A DNA stretch of 64,000 nt from Klebsormidium nitens (taxonomy: Eukaryota > Streptophyta > Klebsormidiophyceae > Klebsormidiales > Klebsormidiaceae), in assembly GCA_000708835.1 (NCBI GenBank), contig DF237271.1:1-64000 (forward strand), in the 5' to 3' direction. The notes beneath the pieces were generated by a model that did not search any database, was not told the DNA's origin, and saw nothing but the letters and a program-made list of their open reading frames with translations. Within the stretch, counting starts at the first letter, position 1; every line of letters starts with the position of its first letter. Positions 1 through 10,439 of the stretch are shown piece after piece. A program made the position numbers and the translations under genes.

Positions 1-4
1 TTCT

Positions 5-733
5 TTACTGGATCCGCATCGTGACATTCTGATAACTGAGTACGCTTTTTGGTTTCAATTTAGCATTATGTTGAGAATCTCGACGTTCTGAAGTCGAAGT
101 TTCTTGGTTTGGAATTCGAATTAGCTCGCGCTCAGCTAATTGTTGTTCCGCCAAATGTTTCGTTAGTAATATGTTAGTATCTCGGCCTCCTGGGTAAATG
201 AGTGCTTCATAGTGGTTGCCATTGCAGTGAACAATGAGTGAACAATATGATGATCATTTTTGCCGATCGATTGGTTTGCGGCCTGTAATTTATTATGTCC
301 ATTGGTTTTCTTGTTTCCAATTTCCAAACGAGAATTGGCACTTGGAGTACTAGCGCTAGCACATTAATTTCAAGTTGACTTCCCCAGTTCCCATCTTGAC
401 CCATGTAGTTACTGTAAGCCTGAGCGTTTGGAAACAATTGGAACGAGCTGATACTTTCCGTGGACGGGGCCCGGGGACATCAGGTTTATGGCAGAAGTTT
501 GCGTACAATGAGTATCTGTTCCAGTTCATCACTATGTGGCGGACGCACAAGTTTCGCAGGATCATATGCTGAGATCCTAGCAGGCCGCGAGCGACATTGA
601 TTGATCTGAAAAGGCAATTTCCATCGGATTCTATGCCAAGACGGATGAAATCCTCTTTGAAAATATTGTTTAGTGGGACAAACGAAGGCCGCTGTATCCG
701 TTGAGAAATCCGCGGGATGAACGATCTCTGCAT
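5..733 (-). CDS. OTU-family cysteine protease (frame interrupted twice)
   Basis: Predicted deubiquitinase-type cysteine protease of the OTU superfamily. Reading on the minus strand from a Met at 733, the catalytic Asp/Cys motif DGNCLFRS appears near residue 42. An LRNLCVRHIV helix follows, then a YMGQDGNWGSQLE segment (the usual G-W-G-x-x-LE turn), and NHYEALI carries the catalytic His. A charged tail ends at TAA 5-7. About 242 residues if the frame is continuous. The three parts lie in different frames. One base appears missing near 412-450 (a CCCCGGGCCCC tract is there) and one extra near 225-240. Either the assembly has indels or the copy is decaying; a 35-base mini-intron could explain the first break but is less convincing. 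OTU domains also occur in plant transposons, but no transposase is present here. It faces the XS-RING gene head to head across about 320 bases. Family assignment is strong; intactness is not. Confidence 0.72.
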
Positions 734-1057
734 TGTGCTCACTCCATTGTGCTCAGACTGCTTTGTCAAACCGTCAGGATCACCTTCAAGTTCAAGTACA
801 AAATTCGGGATTCCCTTCACATTCTGATCAAAACCTTGCTGCAGCCTGCAGGCTGCAGTTGGGAACAACTTGAAGGAACAAGCGCAGTTGCTGATCAGAA
901 GCCTTCAGGGTCAGCATGGCCATGGGAGCAGCATCACAGTCCAGTGGTTATGAGCTCAAAGAATCAGTAATATGGGAGTCAAGATCCGCAGAGTCTTTGC
1001 TCCAAGCTGCCTGACAGAGCTGGCTGCTGAGATTGCAGTTTTTTGAGAGCTGCACCA
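734..1057. promoter_or_regulatory. shared divergent intergenic region of OTU and XS-RING genes
   Basis: About 320 bases separate the predicted start codons of two divergent genes, so both 5' UTRs and promoters must lie here or overlap. It contains a short palindromic run of CTGCAG/CCTGCAGG units around 838-856. I see no clear TATA box. Its role as a bidirectional promoter is inferred from position only. Confidence 0.4.
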
Positions 1058-4000
1058 ATGGAGAGCGGCCACGAGGGTTTTGATTGGTATGGCCAGCCTT
1101 TCGGTCCCCATCAGCAGCAGCAGTACTCAAACTTGGGGCTGCAATTTAGAAGCCAACAGGCCCCCAATGCTGCCCAAGCACCTTACTTATCTCCCCCGTG
1201 CATACAGCTGTTCTGACCCCTTGATGCTGCCTTCAGCCCCTGGCTCTTTCAATAAGACCACTTTGGCACCCGGCAGCCAGAATGCTCACCTTTCTGGCCA
1301 TCAGGCTGGCTATGGCTGGCCTTCTTCCAACCTGCAGTATCGTCATGGGGCGCATGCAAGTCAAGGGGGTTATCCATTGGCTAGGGTGGCCTGGGACCGG
1401 GCAGGTGGCAGGAGTCCCGCTGGTGCAACTTCGGTCCATTGTGGGGGAAGCGCTTCTGTGGATTCGAGAAAGGGGATTGCTGATTGTTTTATCAAGAAGT
1501 CAAAGCAGGCTGATGGGACGCTCGGCCATGCGCAGCATCTTGCCAGAGAGGAGCGGGGTCCGAAAGCAGGGATGACGCACAGCGTGCAAATTCAAGAGCG
1601 AGCTGGGAAGGGATGCCAAAAGAGGCCGCATGACGCAATTGACCCAAATACAAAGCGTTTGAAAGTGTTCAGCAATGTTGGGGGATCAGGACCCCTTCTG
1701 CCTCTTGCTGAATCACCAGACAGCAGAAGTAACAGCCAGCCTGTGATGGTCAAAGTGGCGTCGCAACGAGCACCAGAGAATGTCAACTCCAAAGAGAATG
1801 AGAGAGCAGCAAGTGCCTTGGCCAGACCTGTGATCTGGCCCCCAATGATCATTGTGCAGAATCTCCACACTGGAGTCGTGGACGGGCACTGGGACGGCAT
1901 CTCTCATGCCAGCCTCGAGAAGATGCTGGGGAACAAGTGGAAATTTGAGTCCATTCGACTGAACCCAAAAGGAGGTGGACACAGGGGTGAGCTACTTAAT
2001 TTCTTCAAGACATTGACTGGCGGAAACTCCAACCCTCAGAAGAAACGCTCCTTAGTCACATCATGGCCACAGGATATGAGAACACCATTATACAGCATTT
2101 GTTCTGTAAACTTATCAACTTTGCAATGGTAGTTCTTTTCAAGCGTGGAAGTTGGTACTGGTTTAAAGCCTTATGGTACTCCGGTACGACATTATCAATT
2201 GTCGATCGCTGGAACTCTTTTAAGTTTGGCCTTGTTTTTAAAGTCCTTTGACACTCAAGTGATCCTTTCAGCATGTCCCAAAACGATCCTCTGCATTATT
2301 TGCAGTCAGCCTGCTTCCACTCCCTGCTCAATGGTCACCGATACAATTTTGGATATCGATCCGTTTGGTGCAAGATCAATGGTCATATTACAGAGAGTCA
2401 TCAGATAACTTTTGCCTAAGTGGTAGGAAGCGACAGGTCATATGTTGCGCTCTAACTCAAATCCTTGTCTCCTTTTAATATCGATCTAGCTTTAGCTCTG
2501 CTTCTTGCCGAAGAGTCTTGCTTGGGGTTTTGTGGGATCGTTATTTGCTACAAAGATTAGACTGCAGTACAGATGCAATATCAACATATACAGATCTCCG
2601 CATGGTCGAACATTTTGACCTCTGGTGTGCATAGACTCTCAAAGAGAAGACCTTTTGGATGTCAACGAAGACGAGGTCAGGATGATGGGATTGGCACAAT
2701 TTTCACACTAACAATCTCCCTAGACTTTGTATTGCCTTGCTGGAAGTCACTCAAAGTATAACCTCCTCTGGTACTTGTTCAAGCTCTAAGCATAATTCAC
2801 CAAGGCAGTCCAGATGCAAAGAGTGACCTAACCTGCTACAAGCGGTGTGAGTGCCGCAAAACTCTGCAGGGTGTGGCGGTCACCACACGACCGACAGCAT
2901 CATGCTGATGTCCCAAAACCAGCCACTCAGTCCACCTTACGTGGATCCAGTAGATGTTGATCTTTCGCCTGTGTGGTCACTCATGCCAACATTTTTCCTG
3001 CATGCAGGGCTTGCCCTCATCATAGTCGAGAAAAGTGTGGCTGGCTACAACCGCGCCAAGGAAATGGCTGCTTTCTTCTCAGAAAAGGGTCAAGGGCGGG
3101 CAGACTGGGAACGGCTGCGCCCCAAGCTTGAAGTGAACGGAAGGAGGTTCCTCTGCAAATCCGAGGGGACGTTGCAGAGGAAGCTGCCGGCTGGGCCAAG
3201 CACACGGAGGGCCTTGTGGAGGAGGACGGCACGCGGCGGCTGTTCTGTTTCCTCTCCCAAGCAGCTGACCTTCAAGAGCGAGGCTTGTTCCCACAGTAAG
3301 CAGTAGTGCAACCTGGTGCAATGAAACCAAATTTCGAAAGAAAACTCTGCAGTAAAGTACAAGCGTGAGCATCTCTGGTTTATGAAGAAGCTCGCAGAGC
3401 AGACTAGAGGCCCCCATTGCGGGGGTGTTTTGTAGAGGCATACATCGTGGCTCACCTTTTGCAATCTCGCAAATCAGATTGAGGAGATGTGACTTTTCTT
3501 TTTGTAGGACACAGTCCGGCAAAGCATACTGACTTCAGACAATGAGCCTGAATGTGCTCAGAAAGTTTAAAATTCAGGATGGCGTGTTTAGTTTAGCGGC
3601 GCTCTTGCACGGATTGCTATCAACTAATAACATCACATAGATATCGGCTTCCCCTCAAAAGAGCTATCCATTCTGCAGAAACATACCAAGCCGCGGAGGC
3701 TTTGTCGCAGTGCCGAGCAACAAAAGTCTGTTTTTCCTGATCGACTTGCCATGCATAAGTCCGCATTCCGGCTCCGATCCTTCCGGAACCGAACAAGTGT
3801 CTACCATTCTGCAGGACAAAAAGAGGCGTGACCAGATGGGAGAGCTTGCAAGTCCAAGAGTTGCAGTTGAGGCTGGGCGAAGAGCTTGAACCCGAAGGAG
3901 CTGAGGAAAAGATTGCCGATTTGTTCGAAGAAATGAAGGCGTACGTGCGGACCACGAATGAAGAACGGGTGAAGCAGAAGGTATGCTCTCGCTGCCAGGA

Positions 4001-6140
4001 CTACACTTGTCGTATCAGTTGAAAATTACGCTTCAGATAAGACGGACAAGCGGTTGTGTCTGCGACGTAGAAAAGAGGTGGTTCTTGAACACACTTATCC
4101 GTCCGAATACGAAGAAATCGAGGAGAAGATCCTTTGCTGGTGCAAGTTGTGGATGCGACCAGCACGACTAGATTGCTGATCTTCAAGAAGGCTTTGCGTG
4201 GCTTTGCGTCCCTGTCTTGTCGGTGTAATTGAATGCGTCGATAACTCGTCTGGGTAGCTTTAAAAGCACAGTCGTAATGCAATACATCAGGACAGGTGAG
4301 ACAGTGAGAACTTGGAAACCTTTGCTGAGGCGCTCGCTGATGATCATGAAGCACGGAAGTGAGTACTTTGGCGCAAAGTCCTTAATTAGCAGATAGTTTT
4401 TGAAGTCATCATCCTAATCCGTTCTGGACAGTTGATCCGCACGAGTGAATGGGGCGCGCTATTTGACTTTGCGACCAAGGAGGATGGCAAGTAGCGCAAC
4501 AATTTAAACCCAGATCGGAAGCGACGGCCGAAACAGTCAGGGGTCTGATGAGGATGCTTCTTTGCAGCTTCTTCAAGGACTCGACCGCCTGGAGAGAGCA
4601 CACCGGTTGGAGCTGTCCACAAAGACCGGCATGCCAGCGACCAACGGGGGAGAACGCGCGGACAACACGAACGAGCTTCAACGCCTGAATCAGACGATCC
4701 AGAGCTACCGAAAGTATTTTGAGGACCTCAAGCAGACCACCAAGAGGTGAGCCGTTCCCTGCTGATTTGCATATCGAGCGCAGAAAGGAGGTCCACTGAT
4801 GTCTTCGTCAAGGCAGCCGACGGATGACAACACGTTGATCGTGACGGACCTTTCGGTCCGAGTGTAAGTCAGGCGTCAGGCGTCAAGCAGTTAGGCTTTT
4901 TGAGAACAGGACGATCAGGACCCTTTCCATCGGAAGCACTCTACGGGGACCGTCGGCTGTTAGAAGTACATGTATTGAGGCACGATCTGCTGGTCGAAGG
5001 CATCGGCTAAGTTCCGATTATTCGACCGTTTCTTTGTTATTGCTAGGAGTCGAAGAACAAGGCGTCAATGAAGTTTCTTCAGTCAAGCAGGTTGAACAAT
5101 CGACAAAAGACCGACGTCAGATCCATCGAGAGGAAAAGTCTCGTTTTCGATAACTAGGCGCGGATCCTCGTCGTTTGGCTCGCGTGAGTAAAGAAAGGTG
5201 CGATGATGCGTACCTGCTGTCATAAGGCGTTAACTGGCTCTTGCAACCAAAAGACGGAGTTCTAGAAGCCGAAAAAATCCTCTCCGCGTTGCAGTTTGAA
5301 GACCGAAGTCCAACGTCAGCTAACGGAGAAGGTGAAAGAGGTCGAGACGTTGACTTCGGAACTGCGGGCGCTGCGGAACAACGTTCAAGCATGGACCGAG
5401 AGAGAGGACGCAAGTCGGAAAGAGGTGTGATTCCTTGCTTATTCCTTGTCGGTATGTGACTTCTGAATCTCTGGAGCTGACAAAAATGGGTTCGCGGCCT
5501 TTCAACAAAAACAACATATTGCTTCCCGTTGGCTTTCCGGGAGGAAATCGACGTGGGTTGAGAATACCAATCGCAGGTAGCGAGCCCTCAAGTGAGATTT
5601 TTTTCCGCAATCGAGGCTCGGCGCTTAAGCATCTTCGACTTCTTTGGGATCGGGGTGATGCGTAGCTAAGGTTCTGAGTCTATTTCTGAGCGTTGATGTA
5701 TGTGAGGTCGTCAAGCGCTGCCATCCTGTAATGGTGCTCCGAAACTAGATTTCTCGAGCGCGACCTGACGCCTCTTTTGGACTTACAAACCGTCGGTTTT
5801 TACGACCCCGCATTCTTACGGTTGTGATCAGAAAGTATCCACGCAGACTGTACAGTAATGCCCCTCGTCAGCCATGTCGCAAAGACTCTCCTCGAGACAC
5901 CCACTTCCATCTCTGTTGCAGGCCGATGAACATTCTGGATGCGGTATCTGCTTTGAAGCGTGGAGCAAAGAAGTCCGGCGGGCTGCGTTTGACTGTGGTC
6001 ATGCGACATCGTGTATCGACTGTAGCAGAGACTACCTTGAAAGCGAATTTGCACGGGCTAATAATGCAAAGCGGCCCACCTTCAAGTGTCCACTTGGCTG
6101 TGCCTTGAAGAGCAAGCACCTCATTGAGCTTTACCTTTGA
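1058..6140 (+). CDS. XS-domain, coiled-coil, C-terminal RING protein (SGS3/IDN2-like)
   Basis: Exons 1058-1986, 3008-3295, 3815-3980, 4568-4746, 5295-5424 and 5922-6140; splice phases agree at every junction, about 636 residues. Start is ATG 1058. A Gln/Ser-rich low-complexity N-terminus leads to an XS domain near residues 255-380: WPPMIIVQNL, then GHRGLALIIVE across the first intron, and LFCFLSQAADL. XS domains bind RNA in plant small-RNA factors SGS3 and IDN2/FDM. Exons 3-5 encode Glu/Lys/Gln-rich coiled coil. The last exon is a RING-like finger: CGICFEAW, CGHATSCIDC, FKCPLGC. No XH domain is seen. Two frame breaks need single-base corrections, one at a C5 run at 1193-1197 and one near the GGGG at 3165-3168; with them the frame is open throughout. 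RING at the end of an XS protein suggests a ubiquitin-ligase role in RNA silencing, which is inference. Confidence 0.75.
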
Positions 6141-9100
6141 GCCCTGGAGCTGATGCAGCTTGTCAGATGTGAGGACAACGGATAATCTGCACGTGTAGCA
6201 CTGTTCGGGTGTTGTGCTTTCATGTACTACTAGGCTCGAATTACAAACTTGTATTGTACGTTCGGTTGCTAGGACGCAAGCTCCAGGAGGCTAGATTAGG
6301 AACTGTTCGTACGTCATTATGTGGGCGGTACATCAAGTGTAGACGTTGACATTGATTTTTTTCGGGAGACCGCACTACTGCCGGCCCCTGGATTGACTGT
6401 TCATGATTCAAGCCGGCATGATCGCATACCTACAGCGACGTGTGACAGTCTACAAACGTTAAGTCAGTCTCCGATAATTGCATATGTGAGATTGTGACTC
6501 ACTTCACATCCAGCGCGCCCATATGCACATAGTGACTGTGTGCTAGTCGCTGCTAGTAAATTTCTATGCGTGCTCTGGCCCGGCCATTGCTGAGCCTGTT
6601 GATGGTCTCTAATTCTCAGTTTCGCCGTAGCCCATCGCGCTAAACATTTGAATGTTTCTTTTGCAAGAAAGGAACTTCGTGGTCGCCACCCGCGCGCTGC
6701 ACTGACTATCATTACTTAATCGACGGTGATCCTTTAGCCTTATCGATCTGCTTAGGAAGTGGGTAGCCCAGCTACAGTAGCATGGCCGGACCAGTTTCTC
6801 TTTGTCAGCTGTGCGACATTCCTCAAATCAGTACGTTTGATCGTTTGATCCAGTTCAGTCAAGAAAGTCTGTCACTTATTGATCTCGAGCGAATCTGATC
6901 CGCCCTCTTTTAAAATCCTTTGACGTTCGGATGGTGGTGCTATTTACAATCGGGTCATTGCTTGCACAAGTTCGAAGAATGATAGCTGTTGCAGCAAATG
7001 GAAAGGCACTGAGTAGAGGCCGTCGGTCACTCACTCGGCTGGGGTGTCCGAACACAGACTGTCGACTGGCAGCCAGCTTAAGCCGCGCGACGTATCCGGG
7101 CCGGGCCCGGGGCCGCCTTGCAGCGCGCGCTCACTCGCGCGGCTGCCGTTAGTGCAAAACCCTGAGACCCTGCCGAAACCCTGGCGCCATGGGTCACTGG
7201 GAAGCGCGGCGGCCGGCCGCCGGGTGATCCGCCTTGTAAGACCTGCCAGCGCGGGCTGTTGCCAGGCGCGGCAAGCGCCTCAGCGCGCGGCAGCTGGGGC
7301 GCCCTGCGTCGTCTTGGCAGAAGATACATATACCCCACCGCATGTATTATTGGCGCAGAAGGTTCGGCTTTGCATGTCCTGCTTTGAGGTGCGGCATGGC
7401 GAGAGTATCAGAAGAATTCAGTGATCGGTACTACACCCTGAAGACTCGCTACTTCAGGTGTTTGATAGTAATAATGATACCCTTCGCCATTGCTCAATTC
7501 GCTGAGGTGAGGCTCATGTTCTCATCATCTCACACCAAGTTGCATGTCTTAGGAAGTCTAAAATTAGGATGCAGCAGTACTGACCGAACATAGTGCATTT
7601 CGCTTATTTAAAACCCCAAAACTCGTTTGTAACACTGTCCTTTGGCCAAGGCAAGACACCTTCTGACTTTCTCACTCTTGGAGCGGGCCGGGTCCGAATG
7701 AAACCTTCTGACAATGGCTTTCCCGGTTTGCAACATGCTCCTGACTGCAATTTTTCTGAAGAGAAGTGCTCTCCCCTGACGTGCTTCACTGCCTGTTTTG
7801 TGCTCGCTTAGAGATTCGAAGGATCTTCCGGCCTGGTTCAGAACCTAACTGACTCGCCCGGGAAACTGACGTTGTAGATCCTTTCTTTCAGGCCCGGCTT
7901 GATATTTGGGTACAGTGCTCGTCCTGTAACTCAATTTTAGATCAAGCTGGTGAACCTCGATAATAGGACCTCGTCTCTTATTTTCACATGCAAACATGCA
8001 AAGGAGAGCACTCTAAGTTGACCCGCCTTCCAGACGCCAGAAGCATGCAAGGAGCCGGATATCTCCCGGATATCACAGACAGAGAGGGTACCAATCAGAT
8101 AAAATCTGGCCTCTCGTCCCTCAGATCCACGTCTTTGTGTGCTCAGCCGATCGGATCGTGTCCTCGCGCGCTACCGACAGCACTTCAAAGTGGCTTCAAA
8201 AAGTAGGAGAAGTTGCCAGCTTGACGTTGTTGTCACCTCTGATCGAGCTGCATCGTGATTGGCATATTTGCGAGTCCTTTAGCAATGGGTCTCTCTAATC
8301 ATCACATCACCCGAATCCAGGACTTCAAGGAAGACGTCCAAACCCAGTGGATCGTTTGTCCGAAAGCTTCTGGAAAGTAGATCATCGCTTTTTTTCGTAG
8401 TTTGCAAATCCCCGCAGTGACTGTGAAAGGGCTTCTTTGTAGACAGTAGCCTGGTTCATTAAAGTTCACCCGTTCATAGATTAAAGCCGAATTTTAAGAA
8501 TATGCTCTCAAACGTCGTTTCATTCAGCAGGATATGCCAATGGCAGATTGACCCGTCCTAAGATCAGGCCGGCTGGTTTATGCATATTGTTGACGTGCAG
8601 CTGGACCCAATCAACAAAACCGCGTTTTTTTGCAGTCAATCTGGTCTCAGCCCCCGGCATGGACCGTAGCTGTTTCACAGACCATCAGACCCAGCTGTGC
8701 CATTGTAGGTCTTGGCGTCCTGCAATGGGTGCCGGACTTCTATGAAATGCTTTGGATGCTTTGGATGTTAATTCTGGGGGGGAAAACCACTCGCAAAGCA
8801 AGGGGCCTCGACAGGTCGGCGGACTAAGTCCTTGAGACAACCGTGGTTAGTCAAAGCGCAGAGTCAGCAAGATTTCCGCGTGTCCAAGGGTTGTCTAAGC
8901 AAGTCAAGGTAGTATCGCACAAAGTAAGGATCGCTTCAAGTGCTGTAGTGGTGGAAGGGTGGTTGAATTGGATGATCCGACGATCCTTTTAGCATTCCAG
9001 TTGAGGGCGAACGTTGGAGCGCGCACCCGGAGCGCATCGCTTCTGAACTACTTTCCGGAGCAGAAATGTTGGTCGGAGTAGCGTACAATCAACTTGTGCA

Positions 9101-10439
9101 TAAGTTTGAGTGTGTGCGAGCTGATGGTTTCAGCTGGAGAGGTCGATCATGATTATCTGTTAGGAAATATGATTCATGGTTGGATTGGTTGCAACACAGT
9201 GGATATCTCTGGACGTTTGTACGTAATGACGGCCTGCCGAGGGCCTGCCTAGTGGCTGATTAGGTTGCGCGTCGACCGAAAATCTACCACCCCCCACTTT
9301 GATATTGTCAGACCACGTGGTTCAGGAAACCCTGGTTTCGGCAGTGGTTTGCAGCAAACCCTCCACATCTGTGCGGCCTATATCACCCAATTCTGCACCA
9401 AAATGCTCTATCCAAAGCACATGGGCAATGGCCATGAGTGGTGGCAATTGCCGGCAAGGCTTCTTTGAGCAGAAAAGATGCTCATTTGATACTTATAGGC
9501 GACACAATCACCTCAATGTTGCAAACCTCTTACAAAACCATATTTATGAAAAGCAGGCCTCTGATTGGCTCAGAAATCTGGGATGACCTCGGAGGTGTTC
9601 GGTCGACGCGCAACCTTACGTAATTGGAAACCGGGCCAGACGCTGTGAGTTTACGCGCTAAGCTTCATTTGTATACAGGGACGTTACCGCTTTGAACCGT
9701 ACGTGCATACCAGCGCGTTGACCCATATAATGATCAGATCATCATCATCCTATCTATGCCGCCAAGATATACTGAGTCACTAATCGCGTTACACAGCTTT
9801 GCATAGGAGGAGCTTTTCGGCCCTCATGGAACGTAGGTCCATTTGTGCCGCATTCAAAAGATGGAAAAGGAACTATGTTTTCCCCAGGCATGTACAATCG
9901 ACTTTGAAAGATCACATGACGTCTTGTCACGTCTGGCACTCATAAACGCTTTGGATTGAAATCGATCATTTAGCATGGGAATCAGGCCTTTTGATCCATT
10001 GGACAAATCCGATCGCCGTAGCTGCGTCAGTCATCTTATGGCTCGAAATCGTGACGTGGCGTTGGGGGCGGACCTTCTCCGTCACCATTTGTGTTCTTTC
10101 AACCTGCAAGCTACGTGGCACCTGACATAAACGCCACTAACTCCTGTGGTCACGCGTAGGACGGCGGCATGCCTTTGCAACTAAACTAGAAACTTGCGTT
10201 TACTTCAGTGTCTACACGATATTCTACCATTCATCATTACTATTAAACTCAAAGCAAGAGCTACCACTGTTCGATCCGGTTGACCCTGCCTAACTCAGGT
10301 CTCTGGTCAACGTCTACCTTCATGTCAATGTCTAAGCTCACCTTGACTCACAAGTCTCGCAACTTTCATCACGTCTTCCACTCCATGTACGCCCCTACAT
10401 AGAGACTAAGCTTACGTACGTATACCCTTAGCGTTAAGC
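6141..10439. other. 4.3 kb without a recognisable gene
   Basis: Open frames here are short, overlap on both strands and show no known motifs or paired splice structure. The segment holds the 3' flanks of the XS-RING gene and, at its right end, of the bestrophin gene. A GC-rich island lies at 7040-7320. I see no transposon ends or RNA gene I could defend. Confidence 0.5.
7040..7320. other. GC-rich, CpG-dense island
   Basis: About 280 bases rich in GGCC, GCGC and CCGG words inside a flank that is much more AT-rich. Frames are open on both strands as expected from GC bias, and the translations (Ala/Arg/Pro-rich) resemble nothing known. It could be a promoter of an unseen non-coding transcript or a fragment of a GC-rich exon. 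Confidence 0.4.

Noticed and set aside
412-446. 35-base mini-intron in the OTU gene
   Set aside because: GT and AG ends exist and would restore the frame, but the intron is far shorter than any other here; adding one base in the nearby C/G run gives a more protein-like reading through the same bases.
3132-3180. 49-base mini-intron in XS-RING exon 2
   Set aside because: Possible GT-AG ends, yet a single missing G at the GGGG run keeps an open, charged, plausible segment; all neighbouring introns are much longer.
4050-4195. Possible extra exon of the XS-RING gene with an EEIEEKI stretch
   Set aside because: Joining 3980 directly to 4568 is phase-consistent and has better splice sites; the extra frame runs into a stop without a donor.
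4780-4862. Possible XS-RING exon ending at a GTAAGT donor
   Set aside because: In the phase required after 4746 it meets an early stop.
7044-7424. 126-codon open frame in the GC island
   Set aside because: Open on both strands because stop codons are rare in GC-rich DNA; Ala/Arg/Pro-rich translation without motifs.
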